This document shows, piece after piece, positions 6,941 through 14,730 of a stretch of 64,000 nucleotides of DNA. The stretch is taken from assembly GCA_963846165.1 (NCBI GenBank), contig CAWJUU010000005.1, positions 186,001-250,000 on the forward strand, in the 5' to 3' direction. Below the pieces are notes generated by a model that was not told the origin of the DNA, did not search any database, and saw only the letters and a list, made by a program, of their open reading frames with translations. How positions within the stretch are numbered: position 1 is the first letter of the stretch; each line of letters starts with the position of its first letter. The translations under genes and the position numbers were made by a program. Source of the stretch: WHSW01 sp963846165 (GTDB lineage Bacteria > Actinomycetota > Thermoleophilia > Solirubrobacterales > 70-9).

Positions 6941-7549
6941 CTAGGAGCCGGGCTTGCGCCAGCCGAGCACGATTGCGAACGTCGCGTAGCCCTCGTCGCA
7001 GCGTTCGTCGACCGGTTTCTGAGTCACGCCGACGCCGATGTCACGAAAGTCCTTGTCGACGATGTTGACCCGGTGGAAGCGACTCGCCATCCAGTTGGAG
7101 ACCATCGCCTCGGCGCTCACCCCGCAGCCCGTGTTCTCGGCGAACTCCCACATCTCCGCGCCCTCGAAGTAGCCGGCGCGCCGGACCCGCGTCTCGAGGT
7201 CGACCTCGCCCTCGCAGCGGTGTGCGAGGCACCCGGTCTCGACCATCGTCTTGGTGTGCTTCTGCGCCGCCTTCTGCAGGCTCCTGTCCCGCACCACCTT
7301 GGCGTGGCCGCGGACCGCGCGTTCCTCGTTGATCAGGCAGCGAACCGACCTGCGGAGCTGGTTCGCGGTTGCATCGGAGGCGGGCTCGCCGGCGGTCGGA
7401 CAGGGAACGCCGCCCTGGCCGGCGGAAGCGGCCAAGCCGTGGTGCCGCGCGCCGAGGGCGAGCGAAGCGAGCAGCGCGATCCCGAGGGTCACGAGCACCC
7501 CCGTGGTCGCGACCAATCGCCGCCGTCCTGCGATCTCCTTGCCGGTCAT
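6941..7549 (-). CDS. Secreted CAP-domain (SCP/PR1-like) protein, tandem paralogue
   Basis: 202 aa from the ATG at 7549. The frame continues upstream into tRNA-Trp, so the distal start at 7693 is rejected; an ATG at 7603 is possible. A signal/anchor helix (LVATTGVLVTLGIALLASLAL) is followed by the CAP core: LINEERAVRGHAKVVRD, KAAQKHTKTMVETGCLAHRC, WEFAENTGCG, VSNWMASRFHRVNIVDKDFRDIGVG. Four Cys suggest two disulfides, as in the downstream paralogue. The spacing of ~54 bases to that gene suggests an operon of two secreted CAP proteins. Confidence 0.83.
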   Translation of the reverse strand: MTGKEIAGRRRLVATTGVLVTLGIALLASLALGARHHGLAASAGQGGVPCPTAGEPASDATANQLRRSVRCLINEERAVRGHAKVVRDRSLQKAAQKHTKTMVETGCLAHRCEGEVDLETRVRRAGYFEGAEMWEFAENTGCGVSAEAMVSNWMASRFHRVNIVDKDFRDIGVGVTQKPVDERCDEGYATFAIVLGWRKPGS

Positions 7550-7645
7550 CTTGCGAGAAAAATAGCGCGCCCCTGCCGGCGCGCTGTCCCCTAGAACCCG
7601 CATCGCAGCGCGGAGTTGCGGGGGTCGCCGGGCGGTGAATTCGAG

Positions 7646-7717
7646 CGGGGGACCGAGGAATCGAACCTCGAGCTGCGGTTTTGGAGACCGCAATGTTGAC
7701 CATTACACCAGTCCCCC
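7646..7717 (-). tRNA. tRNA-Trp (CCA)
   Basis: Acceptor GGGGGAC/GTCCCCC, discriminator G, anticodon stem GCGGT/ACCGC with loop CTCCAAA (anticodon CCA), T-stem CGAGG/CCTCG with TTCGATT. The 3' CCA is not encoded. Confidence 0.95.
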
Positions 7718-7773
7718 TGGTTGCGGGCGCTCAAGTCTAGGTGGACGGTGGTGCGGCTGGCCCGTTCCGTCCG

Positions 7774-7795
7774 TGAGCGAACGTATGTTCGCTCA
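7774..7795. promoter_or_regulatory. Candidate LexA (SOS) operator
   Basis: A perfect 22-bp palindrome with 9-bp arms (TGAGCGAAC / GTTCGCTCA) around GTAT. The core CGAAC-GTAT-GTTCG fits the Gram-positive/actinobacterial LexA box GAAC-RNRY-GTTC. It ends two bases before the start codon at 7798, where a bound repressor would block transcription of the downstream gene. Binding by LexA is inferred. Confidence 0.6.
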
Positions 7796-7797
7796 TC

Positions 7798-8559
7798 ATG
7801 CCAGCTCGCAGACCCGCTGATGAGGTCGATGAGGTCCTGCGCCTTGTCGCCAAGGGTGTCGCGCATGCGGACAGCAGCCGCCTGACCAGGGTCCCAGTCT
7901 CGACACTGAGGAACTGGATCTACGGCCGCATCCCAAGGACGGAAACAGGGTGCTCGCGCTGCGGATCCGAGAACCACGACTTCCTAGAGTCTGCTTCTCG
8001 GGACTACTCCTATCTGCTGGCCGTTTACCTCGGGGACGGCTACCTGTGCCATCAGTCGGGACGGACCTACAGTCTCCGCGTTGCGCTGGACTCTGCCTGG
8101 CCGGGCATCGTGGCCGAGGTCGGGAGGACGATCACCAAGGTTCGTGGCAGAGGACCGTGGATCGGAGGCCGTCCGGGACAGAACGTGGTCTACCTGATCT
8201 CCTACTGGAAGCAGTGGCCGTGCTGCTTCCCACAGCACGGATCTGGGCGGAAGCACGAGCGAAGGATCGAGCTCGATGACTGGCAGCGGGAGATCGTCAG
8301 GGCGGAACCAGAGCAGTTCCTGCGTGGCCTCATCCACACCGACGGGTGGCGTGGCCTGAATCGGGTCCACGTCAAGGGTCGGGACTATGCGTATCCGAGG
8401 TATCAGTTCTCAAATCGATCGGACGACATTCGGCGCCTGTTCACCGACGCGTGCGACCAACTCGAAATCGCGTGGAGACCCTGGACGCGCTACCACATCT
8501 CGGTTGCCCGCCGAGACGCCGTAGTAAAGCTCGACGAGTTCATAGGGCCGAAGACATGA
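7798..8559 (+). CDS. LAGLIDADG-type homing-endonuclease-like DNA-binding protein
   Basis: 253 aa. Residues ~1-45 look like a helix-turn-helix (VSTLRNWIYGRIP), followed by a CSRCGSENH zinc-finger-like motif (52-60). Two dodecapeptide-like motifs follow: SYLLAVYLGDGYL (about 71-83) and FLRGLIHTDGW (about 174-184), with the acidic residue at the usual position of the LAGLIDADG active site in each. The C-terminal part (YQFSNRSDDIRRLFTDACDQL) matches the second alpha/beta repeat. It may be a free-standing homing-type nuclease or a domesticated regulator (compare WhiA). It lies between tRNA-Trp and tRNA-Leu, with a LexA-like palindrome at its start. Confidence 0.75.
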   Translation: MPARRPADEVDEVLRLVAKGVAHADSSRLTRVPVSTLRNWIYGRIPRTETGCSRCGSENHDFLESASRDYSYLLAVYLGDGYLCHQSGRTYSLRVALDSAWPGIVAEVGRTITKVRGRGPWIGGRPGQNVVYLISYWKQWPCCFPQHGSGRKHERRIELDDWQREIVRAEPEQFLRGLIHTDGWRGLNRVHVKGRDYAYPRYQFSNRSDDIRRLFTDACDQLEIAWRPWTRYHISVARRDAVVKLDEFIGPKT

Positions 8560-8592
8560 GGATCCGCGGTCCTACAATCGCCTGACCAACGC

Positions 8593-8677
8593 GCGGGCGT
8601 GCTGGAATTGGGTAGACAGGCCAGGCTTAGGACCTGGTGCTCGCAAGAGCGTGGGGGTTCGAGTCCCTCCGCCCGCA
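8593..8677 (+). tRNA. tRNA-Leu (TAG)
   Basis: Class II tRNA with acceptor GCGGGCG/CGCCCGC, anticodon stem CCAGG/CCTGG with loop CTTAGGA (anticodon TAG), a long variable arm (TGCTCGCAAGAGCGT) and T-loop TTCGAGT. CCA is not encoded. Starts 33 bases after the LAGLIDADG gene. Confidence 0.95.
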
Positions 8678-8734
8678 CTTGGATCCTGAACCGGGCCCGG
8701 CAAAGAACCGTCGCGCAAGTCCGCGGTAGCTCTT

Positions 8735-9271
8735 ATGCTTGCGGTGATGCAGGTTGCAGAGGCACGGCCGGGCTATGAGCTCTGGCGGCCGAACCGGGAG
8801 AAGGCCGAAGCGAAGACGATGAAGGCTGTGATCGCCTTCGTCCTCCTCGTCTCCGCCGCGCTGCTGATCATCATCACGCTCGGGGGCTGGGAGCGGCTGC
8901 TCGGCGCCAGCGTGGGGATCATGACCCTGCTCTGGGCGGGGCTGTACATCCTCTTCGCCTTCCTGGTCATGAACTGGAGCCGCGGCATCCTGCCGGTGGC
9001 GGCAGCGCTGGCGATCATCCTCGCGATCTTCGCGGGGATCGCGGCGCCCGATTGGTTCGCGCGCTCCAAGGAAGGCCTCGACTCCCCGGCGCTGCCCGAG
9101 GACCTGCTCGGCATGCTTACCCTGATCGTCGTCCCGGTCCAGCTGATCCTGGTCGCCGTCTCGATGATCGGCTTCAACCAGGAGTGGCAGGTCGAGGAGG
9201 AGCGCCCGATCGGCGGCCGGCCGCTTCACGGCGAGGGCGAGGATCCCGGCGCCGCTCCCGCGCCCGCCTGA
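8735..9271 (+). CDS. Integral membrane protein, unknown function
   Basis: 178 aa with four hydrophobic stretches: VIAFVLLVSAALLIIITL (about 31-48), GIMTLLWAGLYILFAFLV (about 61-78), GILPVAAALAIILAIFAGIA (about 84-103) and LGMLTLIVVPVQLILVAVSM (about 125-144). A charged N-terminus containing GYELWRPNREKAEAKTM and a Pro/Ala-rich C-terminal tail face the cytoplasm by the positive-inside rule. No recognised family. An in-frame ATG at 8747 is an equally good start. Confidence 0.65.
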   Translation: MLAVMQVAEARPGYELWRPNREKAEAKTMKAVIAFVLLVSAALLIIITLGGWERLLGASVGIMTLLWAGLYILFAFLVMNWSRGILPVAAALAIILAIFAGIAAPDWFARSKEGLDSPALPEDLLGMLTLIVVPVQLILVAVSMIGFNQEWQVEEERPIGGRPLHGEGEDPGAAPAPA

Positions 9272-9315
9272 ACGCGGCGTCTGCCGCATCCACTCGAGCC
9301 CCCGAACCGCGACCG

Positions 9316-10008
9316 TCAGAACAGCGCGCCCTGCTCCTCGCGTGGCTCGATCAGCTCGGGCCCGTCCTTACGCACGTCGTTGACCAGGTCGCCGACCTCG
9401 CGCGCCGCCAAGGCCGTCTCGGGCGCCGGTACGAGCAGGCCCAGCAGGTCGTCGGGCGACCCGCCGGGGTCGAGCCACGCCGCCTCGGCGCTGGGATCGA
9501 GGATCACCGGCATCCGGTCGTGGATCGGGCGGATGAGCTCGTTCGGCGGGCAGGTGATGATCGCGCAGCTATGCAGCACCTCGTCCGAGCCCCGCCGTTT
9601 GAGCTCCGCCCAGACGCCCGCAAACGCGAACAGGTCGGCGTCGGGACGGCTGAGCCAGACCGGGCGCTTGCCGTGCTCATCGGTGAGCCACTCGTAGAAG
9701 CCGTCGGCCGGGATCAGGCAGCGGCGCTCGCGAAACGATTCGGCGAACGCCGCCTGCTCGGCGAGCGTCTCCGCCCGCGCGTTGATCAGCGGACGCTGTC
9801 CCTTCTCCTCGGCCCACACGCCGGGCACCAGGCCCCATCGCAGCCGCCCCAGGTCCCGCCGGTCGTCAAACCGGCGCACTGCGAGCACCGGGTCGGTCGG
9901 GGCGATGTTGAACCGCGGCTCGTCGGCGACCTCGACCGACTCGAGGATGTCGAAACGCGCCCGCAGCCGTGCCGGGTCCGGGTTGGTGAGCGTGTAGCGC
10001 CCGCACAT
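9316..10008 (-). CDS. SRAP (YedK/HMCES) abasic-site processing protein
   Basis: 230 aa. Begins MCGRYTL, so Cys2 becomes the catalytic N-terminal residue that forms a thiazolidine link with abasic sites in single-stranded DNA. Other family motifs are present: FNIAPTD, LRWGLVP, INARAET, PADGFYEW and the histidine in IHDRMPV. The length is normal. It shields abasic sites from breakage during replication. In many bacteria it is SOS-linked; I see no clear LexA box in its own upstream region. Confidence 0.93.
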   Translation of the reverse strand: MCGRYTLTNPDPARLRARFDILESVEVADEPRFNIAPTDPVLAVRRFDDRRDLGRLRWGLVPGVWAEEKGQRPLINARAETLAEQAAFAESFRERRCLIPADGFYEWLTDEHGKRPVWLSRPDADLFAFAGVWAELKRRGSDEVLHSCAIITCPPNELIRPIHDRMPVILDPSAEAAWLDPGGSPDDLLGLLVPAPETALAAREVGDLVNDVRKDGPELIEPREEQGALF

Positions 10009-10121
10009 GGAACGAAGGTAGCGAGCAGGCGGGTTTCTTCGCTCAATCGTGACTGTTCCTTGGCACGCCAGGCACCGTTGGCCAGAGTCCCTCCCATAGG
10101 TTCGTCAGAATGGAGCCGTCC

Positions 10122-10204
10122 GCGGCGGTGGAGGAACGGCAGACTCGCGGCTCTCAAAAAGCCGTGCCCGAAAGGGCGTGTGGGTTCGAATCCCACCCGC
10201 CGCA
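10122..10204 (+). tRNA. tRNA-Leu (CAA)
   Basis: Acceptor GCGGCGG/CCGCCGC, anticodon stem CGGCT/AGCCG with loop CTCAAAA (anticodon CAA), variable arm TGCCCGAAAGGGCGT, T-stem GTGGG/CCCAC with TTCGAAT. CCA not encoded. Second leucine tRNA in the window. Confidence 0.95.
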
Positions 10205-10268
10205 TCGAGGACGGTCCTCGTGCGGTCGCCTGAGGGCTCTTTGGACCCTGCCTGGCGACCGAGGTCAC

Positions 10269-10293
10269 GAAGTGTCGGATATACCGACACTTC
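10269..10293. promoter_or_regulatory. Perfect 10-bp inverted repeat, candidate operator
   Basis: GAAGTGTCGG and CCGACACTTC flank a 5-base AT-only spacer, ATATA, in the 190-base gap between tRNA-Leu and the M28 peptidase. No T-run follows, and the AT spacer in a GC-rich genome fits a dimeric repressor site. A second, smaller repeat (CGGTTGA/TCAACCG) lies near 10325-10343. Confidence 0.5.
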
Positions 10294-10395
10294 CTCACCC
10301 GCGTCGGTTGCACCGGCCTCGAATCGGTTGAACCGATCAACCGGAACAGCGGCCGGCAGCGCCAACGACCGGCCCCCGGGGATAATCCCCCGCTC

Positions 10396-11664
10396 GTGGA
10401 CGCGAAGGGGCGCATGGAGATCATTCGCGAGCTGTGCTCGTTCGAGGGCCGGCTCGCCGGCACCGACGCCGAGCGCCGCGCCGCGAGCCGCCTCGCCGAG
10501 CGCCTGCGGGGGCTCGGCCGACGGGTCGAGGTCGAGCCCACCTACGTCCATCCGCGTTACGGCCTCGTCCATGCGACCCACTGCCTGCTCGGCTTCGCCG
10601 GCAGCCTGGTGGCGATCGAGGTCCCGGCGCTCGGCTTCGGGCTGGTGCTGTTCGCGGCGACGTCGATGTACCTCGATCTCAACTACCGCCTCTATCTGAT
10701 CCGCAGCCTGTTCTTCCGCCGCGCCTCACAGAACGTCGTCTCCCCGGGCAAGAGCCCGGACGCGCCCGCCCGGCTGGTCATCTGCGCGCACCTCGACGCC
10801 GCCAGGACCGGCGCCGCGTTCTCCCCCAAGCGCGCCCGCCGTGCCGCCCGCCTCGGCAAGCGCTTCCCCGCCCTCGGCCCCTTCCGCCTCCTGTTCTGGT
10901 CGCTCGCCGTGCTCCTGCCGCTGCTCGGCGCGCGGATGGCGGGGGTCGACGCGGGGCTGATCTCCGTGCTCCAGCTCCTCCCCACACTCGTCCTGCTGAT
11001 CGGCATCTTCGCGCTGGTCGAGATCGAGCTCTCCCCGGTCGTCCCGGGCGCCAACGACAACGCGTCCGGGGTCGCAACGGCGATCTCGCTGGCGGCCGAG
11101 CTCGACGCCGATCCGCCCGAGCACCTCGACGTCTGGCTCGTGCTCGACGGCGGCGAGGAGTGCCTGCAGGAGGGCATGCGCGCGTTCGTGCGCGCGCATC
11201 GCAAGCAGCTCGAGCGCGAGCGCACGATCTTCCTCGCGATCGACACGGTCGGCCACGGCGAGGTCCGGTTCGAGACCGGCGCCGGCTGGGTGATCACCTA
11301 CGACCTGGACCGCCGTCTGGTCGAGCTCTGCACGGCGATCGCCGATGCCGACGCCGCCGGCGCGAAGCGCTTCGGCGCCAAGCCGCTGCGCCACGGGCTC
11401 GCCGGTGACTCGATGCCGCCCCGGCTCGCCCGCTATCGCTCGCTCGGGATCACCTGTCTCGACGCCGACGGCTACGTACCCCACTACCACCTGCCCACCG
11501 ACGCGCCGAAGACGGTCGACCCGAGGGCGCTCGATCGCGCCCACGGCTTCACGCTCGAGCTCGTCCGCCAGCTCGACCGCGACATCGGGCGCTCGGCCGA
11601 TACCGAGCCGACGGCGAAGCCCGCCACGCCGCCCCAACCGGGAGCCCGCCCCACCAAGCGGTGA
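10396..11664 (+). CDS. M28-family zinc peptidase with internal membrane segments
   Basis: 422 aa from the GTG; an in-frame ATG at 10414 has a closer AAGGGG and may be the true start. Zinc ligands fit the M28 pattern: ICAHLDAA (His132, Asp134), GANDNASG (Asp221), GGEE (Glu254/Glu255), a later Asp (AIDTVGHG) and His in YHLPTD. Hydrophobic segments at ~64-91 (HCLLGFAGS...) and ~165-210 interrupt the domain, so it is probably membrane-attached. M28 members are aminopeptidases or carboxypeptidases; specificity cannot be read. The C-terminal ~30 residues are Pro/Thr-rich. Confidence 0.82.
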   Translation: MDAKGRMEIIRELCSFEGRLAGTDAERRAASRLAERLRGLGRRVEVEPTYVHPRYGLVHATHCLLGFAGSLVAIEVPALGFGLVLFAATSMYLDLNYRLYLIRSLFFRRASQNVVSPGKSPDAPARLVICAHLDAARTGAAFSPKRARRAARLGKRFPALGPFRLLFWSLAVLLPLLGARMAGVDAGLISVLQLLPTLVLLIGIFALVEIELSPVVPGANDNASGVATAISLAAELDADPPEHLDVWLVLDGGEECLQEGMRAFVRAHRKQLERERTIFLAIDTVGHGEVRFETGAGWVITYDLDRRLVELCTAIADADAAGAKRFGAKPLRHGLAGDSMPPRLARYRSLGITCLDADGYVPHYHLPTDAPKTVDPRALDRAHGFTLELVRQLDRDIGRSADTEPTAKPATPPQPGARPTKR

Positions 11665-11677
11665 TAGAAGTCTCGCC

Positions 11678-13681
11678 GTGAGCGACGCGACCGCCGCCGC
11701 GAACCGCGGCGAGCTGCTCTGGGAGCCGTCGGCCGAGACGGTCGAGCGCTCGAACATGACCGCCTACATGCGCTGGCTCGAGGCCGAGCGCGGCCTGAGC
11801 TTCGAGGGCGACTACCACGCGCTGTGGCGCTGGTCGACCGATTCGCTCGAGGACTTCTGGGCGTCGATCTGGGATCACTTCGCGGTCCGGGCATCGGCGC
11901 CGTATGACGACGTGCTGGCCAGCCGCGAGATGCCCGGCGCCGAGTGGTTCACCGGCGCCCGGCTCAACTACGCCGAGAACCTGCTCGCCGGCAAGCCGCC
12001 CGACCGACTCGCCGTCCAGCACGCCTCCGAGCTGCGCGAGCTCGGATCGCTGACCTGGGGCGAGCTGCGGGCGCAGGTCGCGCGCACAGCCTCGGCCCTG
12101 CGTGCGGTCGGGGTCGAGCCCGGCGACCGCGTGGTCGCCTACATGCCGAACCTCCCGGAGACGCTCGTCGCCTTCCTCGCCACCGCCTCGATCGGCGCGA
12201 CCTGGTCCTCGTGCTCACCCGACTTCGGCGCCTCGAGCGTCATCGACCGCTTCGCCCAGATCGAGCCCAAGGTGCTCTTCTGCGTCGACGGCTACCGCTA
12301 CAACGGGCGCGACTTCGACCGCACCGACGTCGTCGCCGGGCTGCTCGAGGCGATGCCGAGCGTCGAGCTCACCGTCGTCCTGCCGTATCTGGACCCCGAG
12401 CCCGATCTGTCGGGCCTGCGCGACGCCGTCGCCTGGGAGGAGCTGCTCGCCTCCGGCGACCCGGGTGAGATCGCCTTCGAGCAGGTCGCCGCCGAGCACC
12501 CCCTCTGGGTCCTCTACTCGTCGGGGACGACCGGGCTCCCGAAGGCGATCGTCCAAGGCCACGGGGGAATACTGCTCGAGCAATACAAGAAGCTCGGCCT
12601 CCACCTCGACGCCCAGGAAGGCGACCGGGTGTTCTGGTTCACGACCACCGGCTGGATGATGTGGAACTTCCTCGTCGGCGTGCTGCTCACCGATGCTTCG
12701 ATCGTGCTTTATGACGGCAGCCCCGGGCACCCGGACATGGGCGTGCTCTGGGACCTCGCCGAGAGCGCGGGAGTGACCTGCTTCGGCACCAGCGCCAGCT
12801 ACGTCGCCGCCTGCATGAAGGCCGAGGTCGAGCCCGGCACGGGCCGCGATCTGTCAGCGCTGCGCTCGGTCGGCTCGACCGGCTCACCGCTCGCCCCCGA
12901 GGGCTTTCAGTGGATCTACGACCACGTCGGCTCCGAGACCTGGCTCTTCTCGACCTCCGGCGGCACCGACGTCTGCACCGCATTCGTCGGCGGCGTGCCG
13001 ATCCTGCCCGTCTACCGTGGCGAGCTCCAGGCTCGCTCGCTCGGCTGCGCGGTCGCGGCCTTCGACGAGGACGGCAACGAAGTGATCGACGAGGTCGGCG
13101 AGCTGGTGATCACCGAGCCGATGCCCTCGATGCCGATCTACTTCTGGGGTGATGCGGACGGCTCTCGCTACCGCTCCTCCTACTTCGAGGTCTACCCGGG
13201 CATCTGGCGCCACGGCGACTGGATCGAGATCACCTCGCGGGGCACGGCGATCATCTACGGGCGCTCGGACTCGACCATCAACCGCTCCGGGGTTCGCATG
13301 GGCACCTCGGAGATCTACCGGGCGGTCGCCTCGGTGCCCGAGATCACCGACGCGCTCGTGGTCGACATCCCCAAGCCGGGCACGGAGGGCTGGATGCCTC
13401 TGTTCGTCGTCCTGCGCGAGGGTGCGGAGTTGACCGACGAGCTGCGCACGGAGATCGCCAAGCGGATCCGCGAGCAGTGCTCTCCCCGCCACGTCCCGGA
13501 CGAGGTCTTTGCGATCGCCGAGGTCCCGCGCACGCTCTCGGGCAAGGTGCTCGAGGTCCCTGTGAAGCGGATCCTGATGGGCACCGCGCCCGAACAGGCG
13601 GCCTCGCGAGACTCGCTCGCCAACCCGGCCGCGCTCGATTACTTCGTCGAGCTGTCATCCAGGCTCGCATCGGAGACGTAA
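11678..13681 (+). CDS. Acetoacetyl-CoA synthetase (acetoacetate-CoA ligase)
   Basis: 667 aa from the GTG at 11678. The frame is open much further upstream inside the peptidase gene, but homology starts at LLWEPSAETVERSNMTAYMRWLE, the family's typical N-terminus. The adenylate-forming core shows VLYSSGTTGLPKAIVQGHGG (phosphate-binding loop), the FTTTGWMMWNFL segment and WRHGDWIEIT. The C-terminal subdomain has the catalytic Lys in LSGKVLEVPVKRIL. It activates acetoacetate for return to the acyl-CoA pool, linking the HMG-CoA lyase and 3-hydroxybutyryl-CoA dehydrogenase encoded nearby. It follows the peptidase by 13 bases. Confidence 0.92.
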   Translation: MSDATAAANRGELLWEPSAETVERSNMTAYMRWLEAERGLSFEGDYHALWRWSTDSLEDFWASIWDHFAVRASAPYDDVLASREMPGAEWFTGARLNYAENLLAGKPPDRLAVQHASELRELGSLTWGELRAQVARTASALRAVGVEPGDRVVAYMPNLPETLVAFLATASIGATWSSCSPDFGASSVIDRFAQIEPKVLFCVDGYRYNGRDFDRTDVVAGLLEAMPSVELTVVLPYLDPEPDLSGLRDAVAWEELLASGDPGEIAFEQVAAEHPLWVLYSSGTTGLPKAIVQGHGGILLEQYKKLGLHLDAQEGDRVFWFTTTGWMMWNFLVGVLLTDASIVLYDGSPGHPDMGVLWDLAESAGVTCFGTSASYVAACMKAEVEPGTGRDLSALRSVGSTGSPLAPEGFQWIYDHVGSETWLFSTSGGTDVCTAFVGGVPILPVYRGELQARSLGCAVAAFDEDGNEVIDEVGELVITEPMPSMPIYFWGDADGSRYRSSYFEVYPGIWRHGDWIEITSRGTAIIYGRSDSTINRSGVRMGTSEIYRAVASVPEITDALVVDIPKPGTEGWMPLFVVLREGAELTDELRTEIAKRIREQCSPRHVPDEVFAIAEVPRTLSGKVLEVPVKRILMGTAPEQAASRDSLANPAALDYFVELSSRLASET

Positions 13682-13692
13682 GAGGAGATGCC

Positions 13693-14730
13693 ATGAGCAC
13701 GCAGCCGACCCTGGTCGATTTCGACCTCGACCGCTATCTGCGCAACTCGAAGAAGGTCGACCTCTCCGAGATCGCGTGGGACGAGATCCCCAACCATCGC
13801 CTCAGCGACGGTGACGTCATGTGCCTGGACTACATGATGGACATCGAGACGCACACGGTGATCTACATGCGCGACCTGCTCGCCACCCGCGCCGCCGCCG
13901 ACCCCCAGATCACGGCCTTCCTCTCGTGCTGGGTCTACGAGGAGCTCTGGCACGGCGAGGCCTTCGCCGACTTCCTGCGCTCGTACGGGATCGAGGAGCC
14001 GTTCGAGTCGAGGCTGCCGGACGGACGCGCGCCCCTGCCCTCGCATCCCAACCGCTGGCGCGACCTGCGCGTCTCGATCGGGATCGGCAACGGGCTCGGG
14101 ATCGTGCCGACGATGCTCGGCTCGATGGCGACTCGCGACTTCGCCGCGATCCACATGATGTGGGGGGCGGTCAACGAGCTCACCACCCTGACCGGCTACT
14201 ACGCGCTGATTCGCCGCTCGAGCCATCCCGAGCTCCGCAAGATGTTGCGCAAGGTGATCCAGGACGAGCGCCGGCACTTCGCCTTCTACCGCGCCCAGGC
14301 CAAGGCTCGGATGGCGTGTTCGCGAACGGCCCGTCGCCTGGTCCGCTTCGTGCTCAAGAACTTCTGGACGCCGGTCGGCGCCGGGGTCAAGATCGAGGAG
14401 GAGGTCGACGCGCTCGCGATCTACCTCTTCGGCGACTCGGCCGAGGGCCGCGAACACGCTCGCGGGATCGACGAGACGATCGCCGCGGTCCCCGGGCTCC
14501 AGGGCCTGACCCTGCTCGAGGACTACCTCGACGGGGCGCTCGACCGCGCCGTCGAGCGGCCGGGCTGGGCGGGGGTCACACCGCCGACCGCGCGCCCTGG
14601 AGCCGCGGCGGTCCCAGCGCCGACCCACTGGCGCGAATCCGAGGAGGGCCGCAACGACGTCATGCCGGCGACCTCCGAGGTCGAGCGCCGCGAGGAGGAG
14701 CGGGCCGGGATGGCGGAAGCCGGCCCCTAG
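13693..14730 (+). CDS. Ferritin-like / acyl-ACP desaturase-like diiron protein
   Basis: 345 aa; ATG with GAGGAG 5 bases upstream, 11 bases after the acetoacetyl-CoA synthetase. A four-helix diiron carboxylate pattern is visible: IETH (Glu52, His54), EELWHGEAF (Glu84, His87), an Asn/Glu-rich helix (VNELTTLTGYYAL) and DERRHFAFY (about 193-201). This is the ferritin-like superfamily fold used by fatty acyl desaturases (DesA type) and related oxidases. The position after an acyl-CoA synthetase fits a lipid role, but the substrate is unproven. The last ~60 residues are a low-complexity charged tail. Its stop overlaps the convergent deaminase gene by 4 bases. Confidence 0.72.
   Translation: MSTQPTLVDFDLDRYLRNSKKVDLSEIAWDEIPNHRLSDGDVMCLDYMMDIETHTVIYMRDLLATRAAADPQITAFLSCWVYEELWHGEAFADFLRSYGIEEPFESRLPDGRAPLPSHPNRWRDLRVSIGIGNGLGIVPTMLGSMATRDFAAIHMMWGAVNELTTLTGYYALIRRSSHPELRKMLRKVIQDERRHFAFYRAQAKARMACSRTARRLVRFVLKNFWTPVGAGVKIEEEVDALAIYLFGDSAEGREHARGIDETIAAVPGLQGLTLLEDYLDGALDRAVERPGWAGVTPPTARPGAAAVPAPTHWRESEEGRNDVMPATSEVERREEERAGMAEAGP

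Noticed and set aside
7549..7693. Longer N-terminus of the second CAP protein starting at 7693
   Set aside because: It would run through the tRNA-Trp gene and lacks signal-peptide character; the ATG at 7549 directly precedes the hydrophobic segment.
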